Source of the DNA: Acidobacteriota bacterium
Lineage (GTDB): Bacteria > Acidobacteriota > Blastocatellia > Chloracidobacteriales > Chloracidobacteriaceae
Direction: 5' to 3'
NCBI GenBank assembly: GCA_016208495.1
Contig: JACQXX010000040.1
Span: forward strand, 1-64,000
Length of the DNA stretch: 64,000 bases
The position numbers and the translations under genes are program-made. The notes under the pieces were generated by a model. It was not told the origin of the DNA. It made no database searches and saw nothing but the letters and a program-made list of their open reading frames with translations. Every line of letters starts with the position of its first letter. The stretch's first letter is position 1. Of this stretch, positions 24,584-33,995 are shown one piece after another.

Positions 24584-25537
24584 TTAATCTGTGAATGAAA
24601 CGGTGGATTGCCGCTTCCGATTGACGGTGAGGTGGGTGACATCGGGGCGGGAATAATGCCCAGCCGGGTCAAAGTTTTGCCGTGCCTGTCGAACCAGTGT
24701 GTGGTCGAGGGTGGCTACCAGGAGTGTTTCATCTTCAATGACTGGCGATAACAGCCAGGTTCCGTCCGGGGCGGCAATACAGGAGCCACCATTGGCCAGA
24801 AAGGGCTCGCAATTCTGGACAATCAAGTCACGATGAGGAGTTTCAGGAGGAAAATCGGTGGGGCGCATCAATCCCGAGGCTGAAATCACAAATGACCGGG
24901 ACTCAAGGGCAATAAATCGGGTGATGGTTTCGGTGTTGCGGATGCTTCCGGGCCAGATGGCGACGTGGAGATCTTCTCCAAGGCCGTAAAGTGCGGCGCG
25001 TGCCAGGGGCATCCAGTTTTCCCAGCAATTGAGCCCACCCAGGGTAAAGGCTCCAAGTTGATGCACTTGCAGACCGTGACCATCGCCAGGTGCCCAGGTG
25101 AGGCGTTCCTCATACGTTGGCATTAACTTTCGATGGACTGAGCCAATCTTTCCTTCTGGATCAATGAACACGAGCGAGCAATACAGGCTATGTCCGCCCC
25201 GATCCAGAGGGCGTTCAACACACCCAAGCACCACTGCCAGGGAATGACGTCTGGCGGCGTGGCAAAAAGCATCCAGATGACCTGATTCGATTTGCACCGC
25301 CTGGTCAAGATAGTGGGCGTGAATTTCTTTTTGAATCGGGGAATCAAATCGGGCGCCGTCAGTTCGCTCGATCCAAAATGGATATCCAGGCAGGAGGGCT
25401 TCACCAAAAACGACCACCTTACAGCCATGTTTGGCCGCTTGATCGAGGAAGGTGAGCATTTTTTCGCTCGTCGCCCGACGATTGAGCCAGATCGGGGACA
25501 TCTGGGCAATGCCAACAAGAAGGTGGTCAGAAGGCAT
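24584..25537 (-). CDS. Nitrilase-family carbon-nitrogen hydrolase
   Basis: A 317-aa enzyme with the Glu-Lys-Cys triad: Glu46 in VFGEALLPGYPFW, Lys137 in VHRKLMPTYEE and Cys171 in GGLNCWENWMP. The NCWEN motif with GEALLPGYP points to true nitrilases (branch 1), which convert nitriles to carboxylates and ammonia, rather than amidases. Length is normal. The start at 25537 (MPSDHL) is chosen because the upstream in-frame extension is translated GGGATGA repeat DNA. No signal peptide, so cytoplasmic. Isolated gene with repeat arrays upstream. Confidence 0.93.
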   Translation of the reverse strand: MPSDHLLVGIAQMSPIWLNRRATSEKMLTFLDQAAKHGCKVVVFGEALLPGYPFWIERTDGARFDSPIQKEIHAHYLDQAVQIESGHLDAFCHAARRHSLAVVLGCVERPLDRGGHSLYCSLVFIDPEGKIGSVHRKLMPTYEERLTWAPGDGHGLQVHQLGAFTLGGLNCWENWMPLARAALYGLGEDLHVAIWPGSIRNTETITRFIALESRSFVISASGLMRPTDFPPETPHRDLIVQNCEPFLANGGSCIAAPDGTWLLSPVIEDETLLVATLDHTLVRQARQNFDPAGHYSRPDVTHLTVNRKRQSTVSFTD

Positions 25538-25559
25538 GGGGTAGAGGGTTCCGGGTTCT

Positions 25560-25722
25560 TTAAGGGATGAGGGATGAGGGATGAGGGATAAGGGATAAAA
25601 CCAAGGGATGAGGGATGAGGGATGAGGGATGAAAAAAACCAACTTGTCACCCTGTCACCTTGTCACCTTGTCATTCTGTCACCTTGTCACCCTGTCACCC
25701 TGTCACCTTGTCACCTTGTCCG
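25560..25722. repeat. GGGATGA heptamer array followed by TGTCACCY octamer array
   Basis: About eight GGGATGA units (one GGGATAA) at 25560-25630, then about nine TGTCACC(T/C) units at 25648-25722. Both occur elsewhere: GGGATGA at 62184-62213, octamers at 33881-33995. The arrays fill the gap between the nitrilase and DUF3616 genes. Confidence 0.85.
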
Positions 25723-25729
25723 AAACCCG

Positions 25730-26833
25730 TTATTGAGTCAAGCGAAAGAGATCCAAATCAAGCTGTGCTGGTTGAGGTAACCGATACGGTGAAGGAAATT
25801 CGTATCCGACCAGTACCGAATATGGAAACTCATCATTTGAAACCAGGGATAGACTGTTTGGCCGATCATACCCGGAGCCGACGGCTGTGCGCGGCCCCTG
25901 AATAACCTGGGTGAGTTCACTCCCTGGACGACTCCAAACCACCCGTTCCGCAATCTGATTCACCCCTTGATACCAGCGATACACCATAACTGGCCAATCA
26001 AAATCCTGACTGGGCCTGGCCAGGAGCAACAAATCCTGTCCATCAAGGCACAAATCGCGAATTCCCAGGCCGTCAAGTTGAAGAAAGTGCTTTTTGTACC
26101 GCTGTCCACCTGGCCCAATCGGTTTGAGGTGCAGCAGATGGTCGGCACTGTCCTCGATTTCCAGCTCCAGGATAATCCCCCACCCATGCAGCACTGGTCC
26201 CCGCAACCCGAGAAATACTTTTTTTCCGTAAACGGCAATCCCACCCACGGCCAGCCCATTTTCATTTCCAGGAATTGCCAGAAATGGTTGCAGATGTTCA
26301 TCTTCGGCAATGGCTTCAGTGAGTTCGTTCCCATCAACCGTTCCCGCCAGTCGTGACACGGTTTCGGGGTTGGCCCCCTCCAGCAATTCAACGGTTGGCC
26401 GGTTTTCCGCTTCGTGGTGGAGCACAACTGGAATCCGGGCCAACACAAAACGGTGTTTCCTTTTGACCAGGGATTGTAGTTGAAGAATGTTTTTGCAATC
26501 CGGTTTGAACGGGTCGGCCAGAGCCCGGCTCAGGCTGTGAGAACCCACCACCCAGAGCGCACGTCCGTCAAAAGCAGCACTTTCGATTTCAATATCGAAG
26601 GCAGTCCCAGGCGTTGATTTGGTGGTGGCCGAATCAGCGAGAAAATGATCTAAGTCAAATGATTTCATAGCTTTGAAATGCAAACCTCCGGCTGGGGCAA
26701 AACAATCCAGACGATTCCTCATTCCAGAAATCACCCACAGGCTGTTGTGGGCTTGAAGCACAGCCGAAAGTGTTTCCCTGGACCAGTCGGCACCACTGTT
26801 GTGGAAAGAGAGCCGCTGGATGGAAGTCAACAT
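25730..26833 (-). CDS. DUF3616-family protein
   Basis: About 367 aa from ATG 26833 (a G-rich AGGGGG site 8 nt upstream); the frame opens 16 codons earlier. Conserved stretches IEIESAAFDGRALWVVGSHS and IPGNENGLAVGGIAVYGKKVFLGLRGPVLHGW fit the DUF3616 family, thought to form a beta-propeller-like fold. There is no signal peptide or membrane segment. Substrate and role are unknown. It is divergent from the ECF sigma gene at 27470. Confidence 0.82.
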   Translation of the reverse strand: MLTSIQRLSFHNSGADWSRETLSAVLQAHNSLWVISGMRNRLDCFAPAGGLHFKAMKSFDLDHFLADSATTKSTPGTAFDIEIESAAFDGRALWVVGSHSLSRALADPFKPDCKNILQLQSLVKRKHRFVLARIPVVLHHEAENRPTVELLEGANPETVSRLAGTVDGNELTEAIAEDEHLQPFLAIPGNENGLAVGGIAVYGKKVFLGLRGPVLHGWGIILELEIEDSADHLLHLKPIGPGGQRYKKHFLQLDGLGIRDLCLDGQDLLLLARPSQDFDWPVMVYRWYQGVNQIAERVVWSRPGSELTQVIQGPRTAVGSGYDRPNSLSLVSNDEFPYSVLVGYEFPSPYRLPQPAQLDLDLFRLTQ

Positions 26834-27469
26834 GAATGCACCCCCTAAGGTGCACCGAAGATTCCTTTCTGTTTGGATCACTTGCTCCTGGTTTCAGATG
26901 AGCGCCAAAACCAGGGACAAGATTTCAAACCGGTAATGACACCGGGCGGTTGGGTCAAACCTGTTCAGGTTGTCCCAAACACCGGTTGGACTGAACCACA
27001 GTCTGGAGGAAACTCCTTTCCAAGGAGGGGCAGAAACTATTCCAGACCAGCAGGAGCACATCGTTTTCGATCCCCAAAAGACCCACTGAAATCCCCTTCA
27101 TAATTTTTGGTGGCCACCCCGCAACTTTCACCCGGGGAGAGTGATGCGCGAACTATGAACTGGAAGATTTCAGTGTTATTAGGTTATTTGCACGAGAAGG
27201 CAAAAATGATTCAGGCTTTGAAAAAAAATTTTGAAATTTTCCGGTAAATTCTCGGAAGAATCCCGGTTTCTGTACTCTCTTTGCCTTTCCCTGGATTTTT
27301 CACTGAGCTACACTTCATTCTGCCAACGGCATTATTTTTCTTTTTTCGAGTGAGTACACTTTACAAGTGACACAATGACCCTGATTTGCCCGGTGGCTTC
27401 ACCGGGCTATTTGACCTGTTTGTCCCCTGTGCTGAGTCATAATTTTGGATAATCAGAGGAGTTTATTGG
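26834..27469. promoter_or_regulatory. Divergent intergenic region (DUF3616 / ECF sigma)
   Basis: A gap of about 640 bp. It contains a perfect 8-bp-arm hairpin GCCCGGTG-GCTT-CACCGGGC (27388-27407), a small hairpin GGAG-GAAA-CTCC near 27011, and TTGACC at 27411-27416 that could be a -35 for the sigma gene but without a well-spaced -10. A 76-codon frame at 26873-27103 has no features of a real protein. I looked for riboswitch signatures and saw none. Confidence 0.4.
27388..27407. terminator. Stem-loop upstream of the ECF sigma gene
   Basis: Perfect inverted repeat, arms GCCCGGTG and CACCGGGC, loop GCTT, followed by only a weak T stretch (TATTT). It could be a terminator, attenuator or protein site. 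Confidence 0.35.
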
Positions 27470-28021
27470 ATGATTACCCGGCCAACTGACCATCAGTTAT
27501 TAGTCAGAGCCTCAAAAGGTGACAAAGCCGCGTTTGCCGAGTTGTATGACCGACATCACCGGTCCGTCTGGGGATTTCTCTTGAAAATGAGCCATGACCA
27601 CACATTGACCTCAGACATGACGCAGGAAGTGTTTTTGGAAGTGCTCAAATATCCAGATCGGTTTGACCCCACCCGAGGTGCCACGATGGAAACCTGGCTC
27701 TGTGCCATTGCTCGGAACCTGTATCTTATGCATTGTCGAAAAACAGATCGTGAAACTTCCAGGGGTGAGCCGGTACCGGAATCGGTTCTGATGACCTCGT
27801 TGAGTTCAAATCGCACTGCGTTTGAAACGGTGGCGATTGCCCGGATTGATGTTCGGCGCGCCCTTTCAAACCTTTCGCTTGAACAACGTGAAGTTCTCGT
27901 CCTGGCTGACATGGAAGATCATCAGGTCAAAGAAATTAGTTTTATCATTGGCATTTCGGTTGCAGCCGTTAAATCAAGACTTTTACGCGCCCGTGAAAAT
28001 GTCCGAAAACTCTTGATTTAA
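27470..28021 (+). CDS. ECF sigma factor (RpoE-like)
   Basis: A 183-aa two-domain sigma factor. Region 2: residues 8-90, with DKAAFAELYDRHHRSVWGFLL, TSDMTQEVFLEVLKYPDRFDP and TMETWLCAIARNLYLMHCRK. Region 4: 125-180, with LEQREVLVLADMEDHQVKEISFIIGISVAAVKSRLLRAREN. Start supported by AGAGGAG 7-8 nt upstream. Followed after 31 nt by a single-pass membrane protein that may be its anti-sigma factor. The likely role is response to envelope or redox stress; no regulon can be seen. Confidence 0.92.
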   Translation: MITRPTDHQLLVRASKGDKAAFAELYDRHHRSVWGFLLKMSHDHTLTSDMTQEVFLEVLKYPDRFDPTRGATMETWLCAIARNLYLMHCRKTDRETSRGEPVPESVLMTSLSSNRTAFETVAIARIDVRRALSNLSLEQREVLVLADMEDHQVKEISFIIGISVAAVKSRLLRARENVRKLLI

Positions 28022-28052
28022 AGCGAAACAAGCCCAGGAGAGCCTTAATTTT

Positions 28053-28973
28053 ATGTCCATTCCAACCTCTCATTCAGTCCCATCACCCACAGATGATGAC
28101 GCGCTGGCACCGGATCCAGTCGTTTCCTCATTCCTGAAGTCAGAAGCTTTTGCTGAACCACCAGCCGCGCTCCGGGATCGCGTGTTACATGCCTTTGAAG
28201 CCCATTTTGAGCAAAACCCCGTCGAATCAAGCCTTGAGGCATTTGATGACGACAGCGAAGCTGAAGTTTGGAAAACAGCTACCCCCTGGATGACAGTCCA
28301 ACCCTCATCGTGGTTGCGTGTGGCGCCATATGCTTTTGGGTTTGGAATCGGCGCTCTGACTCTGGCCGGATCACTTCTGTGGTGGAATGCCAGCCTGCCG
28401 GCACAGATCGTGATGGTTGAATTTCCACGCCCATCCACGGTATTGCCTGATCCAATGAGTGTTCCCACACCAGCACCGGCAACCAAACCAGCAGGTTCTG
28501 GAGCCTTCCCCAAAGCTCATTCGGCGGGGAACCCGGTGGCCCTCCCCAAACCCGAATCCCCAAACTACCGGTCAGAAGGGAACACAGCACCACTGGCGAC
28601 GGCCTCACCGGCGGATGTGAAATTTTTTGCCGGGCAACTCACGCTCTCGGTTGACGGGGTTGAGATCACCCAAACCAAGGCACCAGCGGCTGGAAGCGCC
28701 ATTCGAGTCTCTTTGGGTGGGAACGGCGATTATATTTTAATGCTGGCTCCAAAAAACGATACCTTCAAACCCAATGGCTGGGTGGTCGGAAACCAGTTCT
28801 GGTTTGAGGTCAATGGCCAGACGATAGAAATTCAATGTTCTGAACCAGTTGTCAGCGGGTCAGGGCAATATCAACTGTGGGTCTCCACCATTCCAGCCAC
28901 GTCGGCTGAAGCCACCGGATTTTCAGTTCGACTCTACGCTTCGCTCGATGCCGCTCACCGCCAGTCTCCGTAA
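28053..28973 (+). CDS. Single-pass membrane protein, candidate anti-sigma factor
   Basis: A 306-aa protein. A cytoplasmic N-terminal 88 residues (acidic, with the short helix PPAALRDRVLHAFEAHF at 36-52) precedes one transmembrane helix (about 89-111). A Pro/Ala/Ser-rich spacer and a beta-rich outer domain follow (ADVKFFAGQLTLSVDGVEITQTK...). The topology and position right after an ECF sigma gene match RskA-like anti-sigma factors, but no HxxxCxxC zinc motif is present, so the role is inference. Its 3' end overlaps the convergent CHAT gene by 19 bp. Confidence 0.65.
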   Translation: MSIPTSHSVPSPTDDDALAPDPVVSSFLKSEAFAEPPAALRDRVLHAFEAHFEQNPVESSLEAFDDDSEAEVWKTATPWMTVQPSSWLRVAPYAFGFGIGALTLAGSLLWWNASLPAQIVMVEFPRPSTVLPDPMSVPTPAPATKPAGSGAFPKAHSAGNPVALPKPESPNYRSEGNTAPLATASPADVKFFAGQLTLSVDGVEITQTKAPAAGSAIRVSLGGNGDYILMLAPKNDTFKPNGWVVGNQFWFEVNGQTIEIQCSEPVVSGSGQYQLWVSTIPATSAEATGFSVRLYASLDAAHRQSP

Positions 28974-31900
28974 CACTCAAACGCCGCCCAGTGTTCGGGT
29001 GACTGGTAGGCAGGGTTTTTGAGCATGTGGAGCTGGGCTTTTCGCAGGGCCTGGGTTGGTGGAAGATGATAGGTAAATAATTGTTCGTAAAAGAGTTTCA
29101 TCAATTCTGAGGTGACTTTGTCATCCACGGCCCATTGGGTGCCGACCACCGTGCGGGCGCCGGCCAGCAAAAAGGCCCGTGAAAACGAGAGCGGTCCTTC
29201 GCCCTCGATCAATTTTCCATCCGCGGTCTGACAGGCACTGATCACCACCAAATCAGTTTTTAAAGGCAAACCGGCAATATCCATCAGGGTTAAAAACCCA
29301 TCCTGGGCCTTGCCCTGGGAATCAAGCAGCGAGAACAACAGCCCCGAAAGGGATGGGTCTTTTTCGCGAATCACGCTATGGGTCGCAATATGGATCATCT
29401 GAAACTGATTTGCCTTTCCTTCGGACAAAAGGCTCCGACTGGCATCAAATCCCAGTTTCTTGACGACTTTTCCTTTACACAACCGCTCAATTAAAGCGGC
29501 TTCGGCACTTGAAGCCGGGAGGCGTGAAAACCGTAGCCCTCGAAACGTATTCGAGGGTTCAGCGATTTCGACCCGCTCTGATTTCGTTCCGCTCAAGCGG
29601 GCAACCTGTGGCAATCTGGAATCCGCCAGGGTAAATACCGGATCCGCCATCACCAGGATTGATCCTGCCTCTTGAGTGGGTTTTGATTGGCGTTGCAGAA
29701 GTTGACTGGCAAAGGTCGCTGATGGGCTATAACTGATTTCACACTGAGCAAGAAGTGGAAGTACTGGTTTTTCTGGAAGTGGCAACGCCGCCAGCGGCAC
29801 CCAGTTGAGCACATCAGACCGCACCATAATCAGGCGGCTGATACTGGGCGGTAAGGCCAGCGGGCGCAACAGTTGGGTTGAAAGTTTGGCGAGCGTGGGC
29901 TTGAGTCCCGAGGTGGGGGTGGAAGCTACTTTAAAATTGGCCTGGGAACGGGGAACACTGGCCTGTAACTCGTTGATGAGCGGTTGCAGTTCGGCTTTGG
30001 ATGGGAGCGTCACACTTCGGAATCCGCCCTCGGTCATAATCCAGGCATAGGAGGCAAATTCACCGACGTGAAATTCAACCAGTGCCGTGCTGGCATCTAC
30101 CATTTTTTGAAGGCTCGTCAAATCAGGGTTGGTTAATCCGGCGGGCTTGATGGGTGAAGTCAAGGTGGCAGCTAGCCGGTCTTTTGTCCGCAGGAGCGGC
30201 GCCAGTTGCCGTTCCACTTTTTCAAGGTCAGAGGCTTGTGGCTGATCGGTTATCAACAGTGCGGCCCGTTGTGCCGCCAGACGGTTTATTTCAACTTTGA
30301 CTTCAGAAAGCTGTTTCCACTCCACGGGTAAGCTATCGGCTTCGGATTGAGTTAACTCAGTGGTTGCCATTTTCTCGACCATACCTCGGGCCAGCCGACG
30401 CTCATTCCACAAAAAGGCTTCCTGGTCATACCCTTTGGCGGGCGAAGCTTTGTGTTTGCGAAAGAGAATTTCGATCAAGGCGTCATACATGGTTTGGGTG
30501 GTCGCAAAGTAGTCAATCTGGGCCAAACCCGGTGTATTTTGTTTGAGCGTCTCGGTTAACCTGATCGCTTCCCGCAAATCAGCCTCAGCTTGATCAAGTT
30601 GATTGGTCAGAATGCCAATCCGGGCCTGCCAGTAAAGCGTGTTGGAGAGCCAGTCTGGAGACGAAACTGACTGAAGCAGTTCCCTGGATTCAGCCAGATA
30701 CAGCGATGCCTGTTTATAGTTTTGGCGATCAGCTTCAACCCGCCCGGCAACGTTTAATGCCGCCGCAAGGTCGCGATTGGATTGGAGCTCTCGAAGTTTT
30801 GGAATCGCTTTGTGCTCTAACAACTCAATGGCTTCCTGGTGTTTCCCTAATTTTTGGAGCATGGTCGCCACGTTGTGATAGAGGATGGCCTGCAAATGAA
30901 GATCATTCATTTGAGGCAACAGTTCGAGTGCTGACCGACAAAAGGTGGAGGCCGTTTCAAGGTTTCCCCGACGATACCAGGCCCATCCAATTAAATACGT
31001 GGCGGTTGCCGTCTGGCTTGTGAGCTGGTTGCTTTTTGCCAGTGGCAGGGCTTTATCCCGCAATAAATCAAACGCATCATCCCACCGACCTATAAAAATA
31101 TAGTGTGCTGCCTGATTACACCAAACCTGTAGTTTGGTTTCCGGTGGATCAGATTCCACCAACAAACTGGCAGCTTTGGTGTGGGCAGTTTCGGCGGCAT
31201 CAAAAAATCCACCGGCATCGTAATCAACAGCCAATCCACTCAACATTAAGGCTTCAGCCTCACGTAAATGAAATGTTTTCAAAACCACCAGGGCCTCTTC
31301 GATTACTGGTATAATCGCGACACTATTTCCTAAACAATACTCATTCCTGGAAACATCAAGGGCACGTTTCGCCCAATGAAGATGGTCCCCCAATTCCAGA
31401 TAAAATTGGCGAACACGTTCAAACCCCTGGCTGGCTGCCCGAAACCGACCTCGTTTTTCATTTTGTTGTGCCAGGGCAGAGACAGCTATTAATCGCCCAC
31501 CCCTTTCACCTGTTGCAGCTAATTTGACTTCTGCCTGCTGGTACAGGTCTTCGGCCTGATCAAAGTTCCCCTGGCGTGAGAGGGCATCAGCGGCTTTTTT
31601 GAGAGCAAAACCTTCCATTCGTTGGTCACCTTGTTGCCGGGCAAGTGTAGCAACCTCAAGGAAACCTTCAGATGTTCGGGTATTTTTCGCAGTGTTAAAG
31701 GCTGCCTGGAGCACACTCCGAGATGCAAATTCACCTGAAGAGCATTCTGAAACCACGATTGAACACTCTTTGGGTACTGTATGGCTCGTCAATGATGCCT
31801 TCACCACAATTTTGTAAATCCCCACCTGGTTCGCCTTCCAATACCCTTCTTCAAATCCCCACAGCCCGGTTGGGGTATCAACCTGGAACACTTCGGTTCC

Positions 31901-32152
31901 ACCAGGTTCAATCACGCTGCAACTCAGATCCAACCCGCGCTGTTCAACCCTGACTTTCATGGTTGCCGGTTGAGAGAGCATCAGTTCAAAAACGATTTGC
32001 TGGCCGGGTGACCAGATCAGCTTTTGTTCCTGATTCAGGGTTAGCTTGTGGGCTGGAACCTGAGCCTGCATCGGCTGGGAAACCAAACACAAGGGAATGA
32101 TCCAAAGCCATCTGGAAAAATTTTTCAAAAAAAGCGAGAAGAGGTGAATCAT
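28955..32152 (-). CDS. Secreted TPR-CHAT protein (caspase-like protease domain)
   Basis: About 1065 aa from ATG 32152, where GAGAGG precedes; the 25-codon extension upstream is not supported. A Sec signal peptide is visible (FSLFLKNFSRWLWIIPLCLV... QAQ). Residues 30-140 are a beta domain, 150-620 a TPR array (AEDLYQQAEVKL, EAIELLEHKAIPKLREL) and about 780-1065 a CHAT domain. The catalytic His is in HIATHS (about 925) and Cys in VISACQTADG (about 974), the His-Cys dyad of clan CD peptidases. Such proteins are common in Acidobacteria and cyanobacteria and may cleave a partner sensed by the TPRs. The signal peptide suggests action in the periplasm. It is convergent with the candidate anti-sigma gene and divergent from the SBBP gene. 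Confidence 0.9.
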   Translation of the reverse strand: MIHLFSLFLKNFSRWLWIIPLCLVSQPMQAQVPAHKLTLNQEQKLIWSPGQQIVFELMLSQPATMKVRVEQRGLDLSCSVIEPGGTEVFQVDTPTGLWGFEEGYWKANQVGIYKIVVKASLTSHTVPKECSIVVSECSSGEFASRSVLQAAFNTAKNTRTSEGFLEVATLARQQGDQRMEGFALKKAADALSRQGNFDQAEDLYQQAEVKLAATGERGGRLIAVSALAQQNEKRGRFRAASQGFERVRQFYLELGDHLHWAKRALDVSRNEYCLGNSVAIIPVIEEALVVLKTFHLREAEALMLSGLAVDYDAGGFFDAAETAHTKAASLLVESDPPETKLQVWCNQAAHYIFIGRWDDAFDLLRDKALPLAKSNQLTSQTATATYLIGWAWYRRGNLETASTFCRSALELLPQMNDLHLQAILYHNVATMLQKLGKHQEAIELLEHKAIPKLRELQSNRDLAAALNVAGRVEADRQNYKQASLYLAESRELLQSVSSPDWLSNTLYWQARIGILTNQLDQAEADLREAIRLTETLKQNTPGLAQIDYFATTQTMYDALIEILFRKHKASPAKGYDQEAFLWNERRLARGMVEKMATTELTQSEADSLPVEWKQLSEVKVEINRLAAQRAALLITDQPQASDLEKVERQLAPLLRTKDRLAATLTSPIKPAGLTNPDLTSLQKMVDASTALVEFHVGEFASYAWIMTEGGFRSVTLPSKAELQPLINELQASVPRSQANFKVASTPTSGLKPTLAKLSTQLLRPLALPPSISRLIMVRSDVLNWVPLAALPLPEKPVLPLLAQCEISYSPSATFASQLLQRQSKPTQEAGSILVMADPVFTLADSRLPQVARLSGTKSERVEIAEPSNTFRGLRFSRLPASSAEAALIERLCKGKVVKKLGFDASRSLLSEGKANQFQMIHIATHSVIREKDPSLSGLLFSLLDSQGKAQDGFLTLMDIAGLPLKTDLVVISACQTADGKLIEGEGPLSFSRAFLLAGARTVVGTQWAVDDKVTSELMKLFYEQLFTYHLPPTQALRKAQLHMLKNPAYQSPEHWAAFECYGDWR

Positions 32153-32341
32153 TTTGGGCCTCTCGTGCAAATAACTATCAGACAACAAAAATGAGCCATC
32201 TGAAGAGGAATCTAAAAAATTCCACATCAGGCGTAGGCTCTCAGTAAAACCACGAGATGCACCTTACTGGCCAACAAGGTGGACCAGGGTTGAACTGAGA
32301 TCAAAGGGTTCATACACCAAATAAGTTGAGGATAAGCAAAT

Positions 32342-33604
32342 ATGAAGATATCACAGTTGATGGGCTGTGTCCGCAGCCTGCGCAGGGTAACGTGTGTTTT
32401 GGCGACAATTTTACCGGTGCTGGCACTGGTGTGTAGCCCGGTCTTTTCACAATCACCCCGCCAGGCCGGAGCTGGCTTTACCAATCAGGGACTGGGTGAA
32501 GAGGCCCATATCACCCTAACTATCAATAATTCCATCATTGCCGCCGGTCAAACAGTACAAACGACGCTCCCCAACAGTGGTCAGCCGCAAAGTACAAATG
32601 GTGGGGCATCCGATGGATATATCGTGGTTTATAGCACTGCCGGCACCATTGTCTGGTCAACTTTTCTTGGTGGAAGCCAGCCTGATGCCATTCGCAGTGC
32701 GGTGGTTACCTCGTCAAATGTGCTCATCCTGACTGGAGTTACCGAGTCATCCGACTTTCCAGTCACCGACGGTTCAACTCTTGAGGGTCCGTCAGGTGCC
32801 TTTGTGGCCGCGATCAATCTGGATACCCAATCGCTGGTCTATTCATCAATTCTTTCAAGTACCAGCATTGAGATTGGCCACAACCTGATTCAACTTTCTG
32901 ACGGTCGAGTGGCTCTTGTCGGAGAGCATACCAGCAATGGTGTCACCACCGGGTTTGTGGCTGTGCAACCTCCAATTGGGGAAACAGGAAGCCGGCTCGT
33001 GCTTGAACTGGATGGACCTGCGTTTGGAATTGCCCAAAACACCAACGGGAACCTGATTGTCGTGGGTGGCTATGATACCGGTCTTGGGTTTATCAAGGGT
33101 GTCAATCCGACCACCCTCGAAATCACCTCCGCACTTGACCTGCCCATGATTGGCCAGACAGTCAAGGTTGGAGGCAATGGCAAAATTTGGGTTGGTGGAA
33201 GCCATCTCAATTTATCAAATCGCCCTTCCTCGCACTTTCAACCGCTAGACGGCGAAGACGGTAGCTTGGGACAACTGGGCCGACCACCTATCTCAAAACC
33301 AGTGTTTGGCACCATTTTGGATCAACCTGATTTCGCCACCAACATTGAAGATGTAGTCTTTATCCCAACCCCGCACCCAGTTACTGATTTACGTGTAGCA
33401 GACGATGGCCAGGTCTGGTTTTGCGGTCCAGTTGGCGCTCAGGGCTATGTTGGGCGGGTGGATACGTCGTTGACGCTTCATACCGAGTCGGAGTCCTTGC
33501 CTGGCCAGGCCAATTCGCTCAATCTGGCTGCAACTGGATATACAGTTGTCGGGAAAGTCCCGCAAACCACTGGTTCAGAAGCGTTTGTGCGCTACGAACC
33601 GTAA
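32342..33604 (+). CDS. Secreted SBBP-type beta-propeller protein
   Basis: A 420-aa protein with a Sec signal peptide (residues about 15-37, ending VFSQ). The segment YSTAGTIVWSTFLGGSQPDAIRSAVVTSSNVLILTGVTESSDFPVT is an SBBP (seven-bladed beta-propeller) repeat; weaker repeats follow (FVAAINLDTQSLVYSSIL, LVVGGYDTGLGF, IWVGGSHL). It likely forms a propeller on the cell surface or in the medium. It is divergent from the TPR-CHAT gene with a 189-bp shared promoter region. A terminator-like hairpin follows. Binding partner unknown. Confidence 0.82.
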   Translation: MKISQLMGCVRSLRRVTCVLATILPVLALVCSPVFSQSPRQAGAGFTNQGLGEEAHITLTINNSIIAAGQTVQTTLPNSGQPQSTNGGASDGYIVVYSTAGTIVWSTFLGGSQPDAIRSAVVTSSNVLILTGVTESSDFPVTDGSTLEGPSGAFVAAINLDTQSLVYSSILSSTSIEIGHNLIQLSDGRVALVGEHTSNGVTTGFVAVQPPIGETGSRLVLELDGPAFGIAQNTNGNLIVVGGYDTGLGFIKGVNPTTLEITSALDLPMIGQTVKVGGNGKIWVGGSHLNLSNRPSSHFQPLDGEDGSLGQLGRPPISKPVFGTILDQPDFATNIEDVVFIPTPHPVTDLRVADDGQVWFCGPVGAQGYVGRVDTSLTLHTESESLPGQANSLNLAATGYTVVGKVPQTTGSEAFVRYEP

Positions 33605-33637
33605 TCCAGTCCAGATCATTCATTGAGTGAGGTAACA

Positions 33638-33675
33638 CCGGCGGCAGTTCAGGATTGCCGCCGGCTTTGATTTTA
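33638..33675 (+). terminator. Rho-independent terminator-like hairpin
   Basis: CCGGCGGCA (33638-33646) pairs exactly with TGCCGCCGG (33656-33664) across a 9-nt loop and is followed by the T-rich CTTTGATTTTA. It sits 33 nt after the SBBP gene stop. Confidence 0.75.
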
Positions 33676-33880
33676 CCAATCAAAGTAATAAAAGTAATGC
33701 CTGATTGGATTTCTTAAATTCAGCTTTTCCACAAAGCCGCACTCGTGACACCCAAAACAGCTAACTTTCTAAAATGAAAGCATTTACCCTCATCAAAAAC
33801 ACCTACAGACTCTGCACAAGAACATTATAAACACATCAAAGTAATATAATTATAGCACATTCCTTCATTCACCTATTACC
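33676..33880. other. AT-rich intergenic stretch
   Basis: About 200 bp, visibly AT-rich (for example 33820-33858), with a TTTTCCACA DnaA-box-like nonamer at 33725-33733. No gene seen. It could belong to the replication region on the other side of the macro gene, but that is unproven. Confidence 0.35.
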
Positions 33881-33995
33881 TGTCACCTTGTCCCCCTGTC
33901 ACCTTGTCCCCCTGTCACCCTGTCACCCTGTCACCCTGTCACCACCCTGTCACCCTGTCACCCTGTCACCCTGTCACCCTGTCACCCTGTCACCC
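33881..33995. repeat. TGTCACCY octamer array
   Basis: About 13-14 tandem octamers of TGTCACC(C/T), with a few TGTCCCCC variants. The reverse strand of its right end encodes the last residues (GDRVTG) and stop codon of the macro-domain gene, so the array has replaced or capped that gene's 3' end. Copy number is probably variable between isolates. Confidence 0.85.

Noticed and set aside
26873-27103. 76-codon plus frame in the divergent region before the ECF sigma gene
   Set aside because: No ribosome site, low-complexity composition, no domain; likely non-coding leader DNA.
26890-27110. Riboswitch in the leader between DUF3616 and the ECF sigma gene
   Set aside because: I compared by eye with cobalamin, TPP, glycine and c-di-GMP signatures and found no conserved core; only small hairpins remain.
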